In this document: positions 1-5,792 of the stretch, piece after piece
Layout of the letters: each line of letters starts with the position of its first letter
Position numbering within the stretch: position 1 is the stretch's first letter
Program-made: the position numbers and the translations under genes
Notes under the pieces: generated by a model
Database searches by the model: none
Told to the model about the DNA's origin: nothing
The model's input: the letters and a program-made list of their open reading frames with translations, nothing else
DNA from: an uncultured Clostridia bacterium
GTDB lineage: Bacteria; Bacillota; Clostridia; TANB77; CAG-508
Length of the DNA: 6,164 nt
Assembly (NCBI GenBank): GCA_948739805.1
Contig: CAPYID010000011.1
Coordinates: 47,058 to 53,221 of the forward strand
Reading direction: 5' to 3'

Positions 1-200
1 CATAATGCGATTGGTTGATTTAATTTTTCTCTTATCATTTTTATTCTTTCGATTTTTTCTGCATTTTCATCAAATCCTCCATGTGAGAAATTAATTCTGG
101 CAACATTCATTCCTGTGTTAATTAATTTTGTTAGCATTTCTTCTGGTTCTGCTGCTGGTCCAATTGTACATGTAATTTTTGTTCTTCTAAAATTTTTCAT
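1..200 (-). CDS. pyk: Pyruvate kinase, N-terminal part (cut by window edge)
   Basis: Pyruvate kinase transfers phosphate from phosphoenolpyruvate to ADP, the last step of glycolysis, in the cytoplasm. Only the first 66 codons are visible, out of roughly 470-590 usual for the family. The visible part holds the hallmark N-terminus: RRTKITCTIGPA at residues 5-16, then GMNVARINFSHG at 30-41. Arg35, Asn37 and Ser39 correspond to the family residues that contact substrate and the monovalent cation. The ATG at 198-200 is preceded by an AAGAAGGAAGG ribosome binding site about 8 bases upstream. The gene has its own promoter (269-297), and the upstream rluB-like gene ends only 18 bases before that promoter's -35 element, with no terminator visible between them. 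Identity is confident from motifs alone; completeness of the rest cannot be judged. Confidence 0.95.
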   Translation of the reverse strand, partial: MKNFRRTKITCTIGPAAEPEEMLTKLINTGMNVARINFSHGGFDENAEKIERIKMIREKLNQPIAL

Positions 201-233
201 TTAAATCCTTCCTTCTTTCTGATTTTCTCGTAC

Positions 234-255
234 TAATAATATTATAATATTATTA
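234..255. repeat. 22-base perfect palindrome in the pyk leader
   Basis: TAATAATATTA is followed directly by its exact reverse complement, with no spacer. It lies about 7-28 bases downstream of the predicted pyk transcription start and about 34 bases before the start codon. That is where an operator for a repressor could sit. It consists only of A and T, so part of the symmetry could be chance in this AT-rich context. No known regulator's site is recognised. Confidence 0.5.
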
Positions 256-268
256 AAATTTCTATGTT

Positions 269-297
269 AGTATAACACAGATTAAGTTGTTTGTATA
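269..297 (-). promoter_or_regulatory. Promoter of pyk
   Basis: On the minus strand, TATACA (292-297) lies 17 bases from TATACT (269-274), and the -10 box carries a TG extension (TGT directly upstream). The predicted transcription start is near 262, giving a leader of about 62 bases that contains the palindrome at 234-255. The -35 matches the TTGACA consensus at four of six positions; the spacing is ideal. This is a sequence match only. Confidence 0.65.
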
Positions 298-315
298 CCT
301 TTTTTTGATTTTTTT

Positions 316-1038
316 CTAAAAACCTATAACTGTTTTTACTTCTTTTAGGTTTAAATATCTCCATTCTCCTATTTTTAAGTCTTTTACACCTATGTTACCT
401 ATTTTGCTTCTGTGTAATGCCATTACATTTCTTCCAATTGCTTCACACATTTTCCTTACTTGTCTATTTTTTCCTTCATGTATCGTTATCTCTATTCTAG
501 ATATATTTTTATCAGTATCTGTTTTTAATATTTTTACTCTTGCAGGACGTGTTATATAGTCTTCTATTTCTACTCCACTTCTTAATTTTTCAATTTCTTC
601 ATTTGTTATTATTCCTTTTAATGTAGCAACATATGTTTTAGTTATTTCATGACTTGGATGTGTTACTTTATATATAAATTCTCCATCATTAGTTAATATT
701 AATGCTCCAGATGTATACATGTCTAGTCTTCCGACTGGTACAATTCTTTTATTAAGTCCTTTTATTAAGTCTAATACTGTTTGTCTATTAAATTGGTCTT
801 TTGTTGTTGTTACATATCCTATTGGCTTGTTTAACAATATATATATTTTTTCATTTTGCTTTTCTACTTTTTTATTATCGAAATATACTATATCAGTATC
901 TGGGTCTATTTTTACTCCTAATTCTGTTATGGTCTTTCCATTTACTTGTACTTTTCCTTCTTGTATGTATTCTTCTGCTTTTCTCCTTGATGCAATTCCA
1001 CATTCTGCTAGATATTTTTGTAAACGTATTTTCTCCAT
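316..1038 (-). CDS. rluB: RluB/RsuA-family rRNA pseudouridine synthase
   Basis: This enzyme isomerises a specific uridine to pseudouridine in ribosomal RNA. The closest family pattern is RluB (23S rRNA, U2605 in E. coli numbering), although the RsuA/RluB/RluE/RluF subfamilies are hard to separate by eye. The 240-residue protein has an N-terminal S4 RNA-binding domain (about residues 3-50, with RLQKYLAECGIASRRKAE at its start). The catalytic domain has GRLDMYTSGALILTNDGE at 103-120, with Asp106 as the expected nucleophile, and EGKNRQVRKM at 188-197. I chose the ATG at 1036-1038 because AAAGGAG lies at a good distance upstream and the S4 domain begins at once. The frame stays open upstream to 1113, but those 25 extra residues are read through the repeat-like element at 1074-1195 and resemble nothing in the family. 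The gene lies 168 bases downstream of the rluD-type gene and is probably co-transcribed with it. Confidence 0.93.
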   Translation of the reverse strand: MEKIRLQKYLAECGIASRRKAEEYIQEGKVQVNGKTITELGVKIDPDTDIVYFDNKKVEKQNEKIYILLNKPIGYVTTTKDQFNRQTVLDLIKGLNKRIVPVGRLDMYTSGALILTNDGEFIYKVTHPSHEITKTYVATLKGIITNEEIEKLRSGVEIEDYITRPARVKILKTDTDKNISRIEITIHEGKNRQVRKMCEAIGRNVMALHRSKIGNIGVKDLKIGEWRYLNLKEVKTVIGF

Positions 1039-1088
1039 TTTGTTCTCCTTTAATTTATCATTTCTATTTTTTACATCGGACGCCCAGT

Positions 1089-1109
1089 AAAATTTGCTTT
1101 GCAAATTTT
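1089..1109. other. Perfect hairpin, 9-bp stem and 3-base loop
   Basis: AAAATTTGC and GCAAATTTT flank a TTT loop on the plus strand (AAA on the transcribed strand). It sits just inside the GC-rich arm at 1074-1088 and about 50 bases upstream of the rluB start codon. It could fold in the mRNA leader of rluB; no U-run follows in the direction of transcription, so it is not an intrinsic terminator. Confidence 0.5.
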
Positions 1110-1138
1110 TCATGTTTCGTTCGCAAAAATATAAAAGA

Positions 1139-1161
1139 AGAAAATGAATTTTCTCATTTCT
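1139..1161 (-). terminator. Weak terminator-like hairpin downstream of rluD
   Basis: On the minus strand AGAAATGA pairs with TCATTTTCT (one bulged T) around a GAAAAT loop, followed by a T-rich run (TCTTTTATATTTTT). The stem is almost all A-T pairs, so it would be weak. It may simply be part of the repeat-like element at 1074-1195 and allow read-through into rluB. Confidence 0.22.
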
Positions 1162-1206
1162 ATATTTTTTCTCACTGTACCAAGGGCGCCCCTACAACCA
1201 AATTAT

Positions 1207-2121
1207 TTATATTGTTTTGGCATCGCAAATATTTATTATGTCTTGAAAGTATTTAGGTATTGGTGCTTCAATTTTCATGTCCTCTCCTGTTCTTGGATTT
1301 ACAAATTCAATCTGTTTTGCATGTAACATTTGTCCTTCTACATTAAATGGATTTTTTCCGTTTGAATACACATAATCTCCAACTATTGGATATCCTATTT
1401 CTGCTAAATGAACTCTTATTTGATGTGTCCTACCAGTATCTATCTTTATCTCTAATAATGTAAAATTATCATATCTTTTTAGAACTTTAAAATGAGTTAC
1501 TGCTTCTTTCCCGTCCTTTGTGACTGCCATCTTTTTTCTATCTTTTTTGCTTCTCCCAATTGGCATATCTATGGTTGCTTCGTTTTCTTTTATTACTCCC
1601 CTTACTAATGCTATATATATCTTTTTAGTTTGTCTATTTTTTATTTGATTGCTAATATTAATATGTGCCATGTCATTTTTGGCAACAATTAATACTCCTG
1701 AAGTATCTTTGTCTAGTCTATGTATTATTCCTGGTCTAATTTCTCCTCCTATACCAGAAAGACTATTTCCACATAAATTCATTATTGCATTTACTAGTGT
1801 TCCATCTGGATTTCCATTCGCTGGATGTACAACTATTCCTTTTGGTTTATTTACAACTATTATGTCTTCATCTTCATATAAAACCTCTATAGGAATATCT
1901 TGTGCAATAATATCTACTTTTTTAGGTTCTTCTTTTTGTATTGTTATTTCATCCCCTAATTTCGTCTTATATGAAGCCTTTGTTGTTTTTCCATTTACTA
2001 AAATATTCCCTTCATCTAATAATCTTTGAATAGCAACTCTTGATAATGTGTCTTCCATTAATCCTATTGCCTTATCTATTCTAATACCTGCTTTTTCTTT
2101 ATCTACTATATATGTGTCCAT
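1207..2121 (-). CDS. rluD: RluD-type 23S rRNA pseudouridine synthase (RluA family)
   Basis: Members of this family make pseudouridine in 23S rRNA; RluD modifies the helix 69 uridines 1911, 1915 and 1917 (E. coli numbering). The 304-residue protein has the expected length. An N-terminal S4 domain covers about residues 13-60 (RIDKAIGLM, then LLDEGNILVNGK at 34-45). The catalytic domain starts near residue 83 with EDEDIIVVNKPKGIVVHP. HRLDKDTSG lies at 134-142, with Asp137 as the expected catalytic residue, and GRTHQIRVH at 230-238. The ATG at 2119-2121 follows an AGGAG site with six bases of spacing. The gene is separated by 156 bases, holding the inverted repeat at 2187-2272, from the membrane protein gene upstream. 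The S4 domain plus helix 69-type layout favours RluD (YlyB-like) over RluA or RluC, but those specificities cannot be proven from sequence. Confidence 0.93.
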   Translation of the reverse strand: MDTYIVDKEKAGIRIDKAIGLMEDTLSRVAIQRLLDEGNILVNGKTTKASYKTKLGDEITIQKEEPKKVDIIAQDIPIEVLYEDEDIIVVNKPKGIVVHPANGNPDGTLVNAIMNLCGNSLSGIGGEIRPGIIHRLDKDTSGVLIVAKNDMAHINISNQIKNRQTKKIYIALVRGVIKENEATIDMPIGRSKKDRKKMAVTKDGKEAVTHFKVLKRYDNFTLLEIKIDTGRTHQIRVHLAEIGYPIVGDYVYSNGKNPFNVEGQMLHAKQIEFVNPRTGEDMKIEAPIPKYFQDIINICDAKTI

Positions 2122-2186
2122 CTTATTCTCCTATATTTAATATCATCTCTTTATCAATGCATAATCCAGGTTGGAAAAGAATTGTT

Positions 2187-2272
2187 ATTTGGCTAGGCAA
2201 ACAAGATTGAAATCAATGAGGCGTACTAGTGTACATTGATTTGATTTCAATCGATGTTTAACAACGCCAAAT
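2187..2272. repeat. 86-base imperfect inverted repeat upstream of rluD
   Basis: Three sets of arms nest in the same order: ATTTGGC (2187-2193) with GCCAAAT (2266-2272); AAAC (2199-2202) with GTTT (2256-2259); and GATTGAAATCAATG (2205-2218) with CATTGATTT plus GATTTCAATC (2234-2252). The last pairing is a 14-bp stem interrupted by a five-base bulge, where GATTT is duplicated on one side. The apical loop contains GTAC-TAGT-GTAC. A competing short hairpin, CGCCA-AA-TGGCG (2265-2276), overlaps the outer arm right after the membrane gene's stop codon. No U-run follows, so an intrinsic terminator is unlikely. It may be a small non-autonomous mobile element or a structured RNA in the operon transcript. 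Confidence 0.55.
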
Positions 2273-2277
2273 GGCGA

Positions 2278-4002
2278 TTATTTTTCAACCAATATATTTC
2301 TTTGGAAAATCCAAAAATAATCATCCTGATATATATCTGTATAGTTATTGTCTTTTTCTAATAACATCTTTAATTTACTATCTGCATTTGTTATTATGTG
2401 TGTTATTCCATATTCCTCAAATTTATCTTCATAATATACCCCTAAACCTGTAATGTTTAATGCATCAGAAAAAATGTCTTTTTCATTAAATTCTGGACTA
2501 TATAAATCACATCTAGAATCAATAAATACAGGTATATCTTTGTATAATAAATAACTACCAAAATTGTAATTATTAAACAGTCTTATATTATCAATATTCA
2601 AATTATTTAAAATGAATTCACTTGCTTGTACAGGATATAAAGCTACATTTATATATTTATCTTTAATTTTGGGACGATAAAATGTTATACCGCAAAGTAT
2701 CAAAACTAAAATTGTTACTAATATTCCATATGGTTTAACAAATTCTTTTATTATTTTATTCTCTATACCTTCTTTATCATATTTGCTAATAAAATCTGTT
2801 ATTATTTTATTTATAGAGTATACTCCTATCAATGCTAATATTGAAACTTGTCTTCTAGATATTAATGTTAATATAGTTAGTCCTCCTAACATAAAAAAAT
2901 CTTTATATGTCACTTTTGTATCTGTAAATATTAATAATGTTAATATTATTGCTAGAATAATTAATGTGTCTATTGAGTCTATTAATACTATCGGAAGATG
3001 CTCAGATATACTTGCAGTTGTATTTCCACTTAATAATTTAATCATATGTGTATAAGGTTCAAAACTTGTTTGTGGTGTGAGTAATCCTGAAAATAAGCAA
3101 ATTACTAATACTAATATTAACCATTTTATATTAGGTCTTCTTTCGATTTTAATCCTTAATGATTTTTCTTCCATTTTTTTAACTGCTAAACTACCTCTAA
3201 TTATTTTTTCATCTAATTCTTTTTTTTGTTTTTTTAGTTTTTCTATTTTATAATTTACTTTATTTTTCTTATTTTCGTCTTGTATATTTATAATTGTTTT
3301 TTCTAATTTTTTTATTTTATAATTAGTTATCATTCTCTTTGTTCTATAAGATAAATTTGATTCCATTAGCTTAATTAGTAATGCTTCTCCTACATATGGT
3401 AATGCTAGTATAAAGAATAAATACCATACAGCAGCATGGCAATTTGCTATTAATGTAGCTATTATAAATAGTCCAACTGCATATCTCTTCTTTTTTGTAC
3501 TTAAAAATTGCTCTATAAATAATATCTCTAATGTAAACAATATATACGAAACTAGTTGAGCCCTTGCTGCTATAAAGTTTCTTAATAGATATATAACTCC
3601 TAAACTTAAGAAAAATGATACTATATAATTTTGGTTTATTTTAACATTTGTTTTATATATTAATATTCCCAATATTGATGCTAAAATCATTGTTGATATA
3701 TATATGGCTGTCATTCCTCCTGTTTCAGCATTTATTCCAATGCTTGTAGCTATGTTTTCTCCTGCATTGTATATTAAATATATACCTGTATCATATAACC
3801 AATGAGGATATGTATATTTTAAATCTTCATGCCAAGAGAATGGATCTTTCATATCTATTGTACTAGTTTCTATAATGTGCTCTCCTATTTTTATTGTGTA
3901 AAATGTATCATTCTGTAGTGTCTTCGGTGATATTGTTATGCAAAATATTACAATACATATTATGGCTATTATGTTAAATTTTTTGATTTGTTTTGTTTCC
4001 AT
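2278..4002 (-). CDS. Multi-pass membrane protein, GT-C glycosyltransferase-like, with coiled-coil insertion
   Basis: The protein is 574 residues with about nine or more hydrophobic segments (roughly 10-26, 96-116, 126-144, 150-168, 175-210, 292-310, 340-360, 368-398 and 424-442). The first loop reads NDTFYTIKIGEHI (31-43), then DPFSWHED (53-60) and YPHWLYD (65-71). This matches the D...G...DPFS...W..WL pattern of uncharacterised GT-C-like membrane proteins, where an Asp in the first outer loop is expected to be catalytic (Asp32 here). Residues about 226-290 form a long, highly charged Lys/Glu segment, probably a cytoplasmic coiled coil. The C-terminal part (about 455-570, with NYNFGSYLLYKDIPVFIDSR at 478-497) is probably extracytoplasmic. 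The ATG at 4000-4002 is preferred: GGGAG lies eight bases upstream, whereas an upstream in-frame GTG at 4026 lacks a clear site. Donor and acceptor substrates are unknown; a lipid-linked sugar donor is inferred from the fold class only. Confidence 0.75.
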   Translation of the reverse strand: METKQIKKFNIIAIICIVIFCITISPKTLQNDTFYTIKIGEHIIETSTIDMKDPFSWHEDLKYTYPHWLYDTGIYLIYNAGENIATSIGINAETGGMTAIYISTMILASILGILIYKTNVKINQNYIVSFFLSLGVIYLLRNFIAARAQLVSYILFTLEILFIEQFLSTKKKRYAVGLFIIATLIANCHAAVWYLFFILALPYVGEALLIKLMESNLSYRTKRMITNYKIKKLEKTIINIQDENKKNKVNYKIEKLKKQKKELDEKIIRGSLAVKKMEEKSLRIKIERRPNIKWLILVLVICLFSGLLTPQTSFEPYTHMIKLLSGNTTASISEHLPIVLIDSIDTLIILAIILTLLIFTDTKVTYKDFFMLGGLTILTLISRRQVSILALIGVYSINKIITDFISKYDKEGIENKIIKEFVKPYGILVTILVLILCGITFYRPKIKDKYINVALYPVQASEFILNNLNIDNIRLFNNYNFGSYLLYKDIPVFIDSRCDLYSPEFNEKDIFSDALNITGLGVYYEDKFEEYGITHIITNADSKLKMLLEKDNNYTDIYQDDYFWIFQRNILVEK

Positions 4003-4044
4003 TATTTTAACTCCCTTTCTTCTCACTATTAAATAATTTTTTAT

Positions 4045-5094
4045 CTATATAATTAATTTGCATATTTCTACTGCACATCTTATTCCATCTGCTCCTGCTG
4101 ATGTTATTCCTCCTGCATATCCTGCACCTTCTCCACAAGGATATATTCCTTCTATATTTGATTGTAATTTTTCATTCCTTAATATTGTTATTGGAGATGA
4201 ACTTCTTGTCTCTACTCCTGTTAATATTGCATTAGGATTTGCAAATCCTTTAATCTTTCTATCAAAATATATTATTCCCTCTTTTAAAGTTTTAGATACA
4301 AAATCTGGTAATATATTATTTAAATTTGATAATGTAACTCCTGGTCTATATGTAGGTTTTATTTCTCCTATAATATCAGATTTTTTATTATTTATAAAGT
4401 CTTCTACTCTTTGGATTGGTGCATGATAATTGCTTCCGCCTAATTTAAATGCAGATTCTTCTAATTTTTTTTGAAATTCTATTCCATTTAAAGGATTTTT
4501 TCCTTCTCCTACGTCTTCTGGTGTAATGTTTACTAGGATTGCACTGTTTGCGTTAATTCCATTACGTGCAAATATACTCATTCCATTTGTTACAATAGTA
4601 CCTTCTTCACTAGATGAGGCTATTACCTCTCCTCCTGGACACATACAAAAAGTATAACATGAACGTCCATCTTCACCATGATATGCTAGTTTATATTCTG
4701 CTGGTGGAAGTTTTAATTTTGTATTTGTTCCATATTGAGACTTGTTTATCATAGTTTGTAAATGCTCAATTCTTAGTCCAACAGAGAAATTTTTTCTTTT
4801 CATTTCTATAGTCCTTTCATATAATTTATAAAAGGTCTCTCTAGCACTATGTCCAATAGCTAGTACTACTATATTTGTTTCTATATCTCGTTTATCTGTA
4901 ATAATCTTTTCTATTTTTCCATCTTTTATTTCAAAATCTATGACTTTTTCATTAAATAAGAATTCTCCACCTAGTCTTATTATTTCTTCTCTCATGTTTT
5001 TAATTATTTTAATTAGATTATCTGTTCCAATATGTGGTTTACTTGTATATAAGATTTGCTCTGGTGCACCAAAATTGTAAAATTCCTGTATCAC
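4045..5094 (-). CDS. C-terminal fragment of the FAD-dependent dehydrogenase
   Basis: This frame carries the remainder of the enzyme. Its first possible start is a GTG at 5092-5094, but no ribosome binding site precedes it, and the frame is open further upstream into the frameshift. It is therefore best read as the tail of the split gene rather than a separate protein. Counted from that GTG, APEQILYTSKPHIGTD (10-25) follows the family pattern. CYTFCMCPGGEV (146-157) contains three cysteines close together, VETRSSSPI is at 294-302, and GEGAGYAGGI (321-330) is the C-terminal FAD-contact motif. It ends in TAG at 4045-4047. Confidence 0.8.
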   Translation of the reverse strand: MIQEFYNFGAPEQILYTSKPHIGTDNLIKIIKNMREEIIRLGGEFLFNEKVIDFEIKDGKIEKIITDKRDIETNIVVLAIGHSARETFYKLYERTIEMKRKNFSVGLRIEHLQTMINKSQYGTNTKLKLPPAEYKLAYHGEDGRSCYTFCMCPGGEVIASSSEEGTIVTNGMSIFARNGINANSAILVNITPEDVGEGKNPLNGIEFQKKLEESAFKLGGSNYHAPIQRVEDFINNKKSDIIGEIKPTYRPGVTLSNLNNILPDFVSKTLKEGIIYFDRKIKGFANPNAILTGVETRSSSPITILRNEKLQSNIEGIYPCGEGAGYAGGITSAGADGIRCAVEICKLII

Positions 5095-5110
5095 CTTTTT
5101 TGCATAAATA

Positions 5111-5605
5111 TTATTTACTCCGTGATGTTAATTTTCCATCTGAAAAAGTTCCTGCTCCCCCTTCTCCAAAATGCACATTACTTTGTATATTTAATTTGCC
5201 TGTTTTTCTAAATTCTTCAACATCTTTTTGCCTTTCTTGTATTTTCTTTCCTTGTTCTATTATTATTGGCTTTATTCCATTATGGACTAATGTTAAGGCA
5301 CAGAATATTCCAGCAGGTCCTGCTCCTACTATTACTGGTCTTCCTTTTGGTGGATTTGTACAAAAGTTTCTGAGTTCTATCTTATCTTTTTGAACTATTT
5401 TAGCATATTTTATTGTTTTATTTGATTCAATATCTATCGTATAATTATAAAAGATATCATTTTTGTTTCTTGCATCTATAGATTTTTTATATATTCGCCA
5501 AGATAATATATCTTTTATATTAATTCTATATTTTTTGCAAATATATTTTATTAATTCTTCCTTTTCTAAATCTTCCCTTATCTTTATATTTTCTATTCTA
5601 TACAT
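5111..5605 (-). CDS. N-terminal fragment of the FAD-dependent dehydrogenase
   Basis: This frame encodes 164 residues. About 80 N-terminal residues form the small domain typical of COG2509 proteins, then RPVIVGAGPAGIFCALTL (89-106) gives the GxGxxG dinucleotide-binding loop (Gly94, Gly96, Gly99). Glu117 follows at the end of the second strand and is expected to bind the FAD ribose. FGEGGAGTFSDGKL (146-159) is a strong family signature. The last two residues (SK) are read after the frameshift and are not native. The ATG at 5603-5605 follows AGGAG with six bases of spacing, a strong start. On its own this fragment lacks the substrate half and would not be a working enzyme. Confidence 0.85.
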   Translation of the reverse strand: MYRIENIKIREDLEKEELIKYICKKYRINIKDILSWRIYKKSIDARNKNDIFYNYTIDIESNKTIKYAKIVQKDKIELRNFCTNPPKGRPVIVGAGPAGIFCALTLVHNGIKPIIIEQGKKIQERQKDVEEFRKTGKLNIQSNVHFGEGGAGTFSDGKLTSRSK

Positions 5606-5628
5606 CTTTCTCTCCTATCATGTTCATT

Positions 5629-5657
5629 ATTATAACACATTTTTTTTAATTTGTTAA
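5629..5657 (-). promoter_or_regulatory. Promoter of the FAD-dehydrogenase operon
   Basis: On the minus strand TTAACA (5652-5657) is followed after 17 bases by TATAAT (5629-5634), with a TG extension (TGT just upstream of the -10). The match is five of six plus six of six with ideal spacing. The predicted start is near 5622, giving a leader of only about 17 bases that just holds the AGGAG site. It probably drives the split dehydrogenase and the membrane protein gene. Confidence 0.78.
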
Positions 5658-5672
5658 ATTTGCTTTTTTGAC

Positions 5673-5701
5673 TTGTATATTTTTATTTATAGTGTTATAA
5701 T
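5673..5701 (+). promoter_or_regulatory. Divergent promoter for a truncated gene
   Basis: TTGTAT (5673-5678), a 17-base spacer and TATAAT (5696-5701) with a TG extension face away from the dehydrogenase. The -10 is perfect; the -35 matches at four of six. It points to the Shine-Dalgarno sequence at 5721-5730 and the short remnant frame after it. The two -35 boxes of the divergent pair are 15 bases apart. Confidence 0.6.
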
Positions 5702-5720
5702 GATTTTACAATTTAATTTT

Positions 5721-5765
5721 AGGAGGTGATAAAGGTTGAAAAATAATAATGATAAAATCACATGA
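5721..5765 (+). pseudogene. 5' remnant of an unidentified gene, cut by the IS110 element
   Basis: AGGAGGTGAT (5721-5730) is a full match to the anti-Shine-Dalgarno end of 16S rRNA and is followed nine bases after AGGAGG by a TTG start (5736-5738). The frame reads MKNNNDKIT and stops at TGA (5763-5765). A promoter and such a strong ribosome binding site for nine codons suggests a once longer gene whose body was replaced or displaced by the insertion sequence to its right. An ATG at 5749-5751 in another frame gives only seven codons and is too far from the site. A genuine leader peptide is possible but less likely. The original product cannot be identified. Confidence 0.4.
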
Positions 5766-5771
5766 AAAATA

Positions 5772-5792
5772 AAAACCCCAAAAAAGCGTTTT
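5772..5792 (-). terminator. Weak terminator-like hairpin after the transposase gene
   Basis: On the minus strand AAAACGC and GGGGTTTT flank a TTTTTT loop, followed by TTTTATTTTT. Only AAAAC/GTTTT plus one more G-C pair can form, with a G-G mismatch, so the stem is weak. It lies about 45 bases downstream of the transposase stop codon and might belong to the right end of the IS element instead. Confidence 0.2.

Larger units (their letters stand above)
1074..1195. repeat. Repeat-like intergenic element with GC-rich imperfect inverted ends
   Basis: The 168-base gap between the two pseudouridine synthase genes is not plain spacer. It is bordered by two GC-rich arms that stand out from the AT-rich surroundings: CATCGGACGCCCAGT (1074-1088) and ACCAAGGGCGCCCCTAC (1179-1195). 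Their cores, GGACGCCC and GGGCGCCC, are near-complementary in inverted orientation. Between them are two internal hairpins, a 9-bp perfect stem at 1089-1109 and an AT-rich one at 1139-1161. No coding frame is convincing. The layout resembles small non-coding repeat elements (MITE-like) seen between genes in clostridial genomes. No second copy exists in this window, so the repeat call is inferred. Confidence 0.45.
4045..5605 (-). pseudogene. FAD-dependent dehydrogenase (COG2509-like), split by a frameshift
   Basis: Two adjacent minus-strand reading frames together make one complete protein of the uncharacterised FAD-dependent dehydrogenase family (COG2509, usually about 500-540 residues). The span is 1561 bases, one more than a multiple of three, which fits a single extra base. 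Joining the frames near 5117-5122 gives DGKLTSR followed by VNNIYAKKVIQEFYNFGAP, a smooth family-like sequence, for a total of 519 residues. The first frame runs into TAA at 5111-5113 soon after the shift. No other disruption is visible and all expected motifs are present, so the break is recent or a sequencing/assembly error. The gene is 42 bases upstream of the membrane protein gene, probably in one transcript from the promoter at 5629-5657. The substrate of this family is not known. Confidence 0.85.

Noticed and set aside
1039..1113. A longer N-terminus for the RluB-type protein (25 extra residues).
   Set aside because: The extra codons run through the repeat-like element, have no family resemblance and no good ribosome binding site. 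The ATG at 1036-1038 has AAAGGAG and starts right at the S4 domain.
719..1326. Plus-strand open frames opposite the two pseudouridine synthase genes.
   Set aside because: They are antisense to well-supported genes, show low-complexity Phe/Leu/Ser/Ile composition typical of the reverse of AT-rich genes, and lack ribosome binding sites.
2265..2276. CGCCA-AA-TGGCG hairpin as an intrinsic terminator of the membrane protein gene.
   Set aside because: The stem is only five base pairs and no U-run follows on the minus strand. It was kept only as part of the larger inverted repeat.
4003..4026. GTG start eight codons upstream for the membrane protein.
   Set aside because: The clear GGGAG site lies inside those codons and is correctly spaced for the ATG at 4000-4002; nothing comparable precedes the GTG.
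5092..5094. GTG as an independent start of a second dehydrogenase-like gene.
   Set aside because: There is no ribosome binding site, the frame is open upstream, and the protein lacks the FAD-binding loop that the neighbouring frame supplies.
5108..5122. Programmed +1 frameshifting, as in prfB, at CGGAGTAAATAA.
   Set aside because: A GGAG lies just before AAA TAA, but it is one base from the codon before the stop instead of the prfB-like three, and AAA followed by T is not a known slippery site. COG2509 genes are not known for recoding.
4058..5393. Plus-strand open frames opposite the dehydrogenase gene.
   Set aside because: They mirror the codon pattern of the real minus-strand frames and match no protein pattern.
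5668..5673. TTGACT as the -35 box of the plus-strand promoter.
   Set aside because: It matches the consensus better than TTGTAT, but its 22-base distance to TATAAT is too long for a normal promoter.
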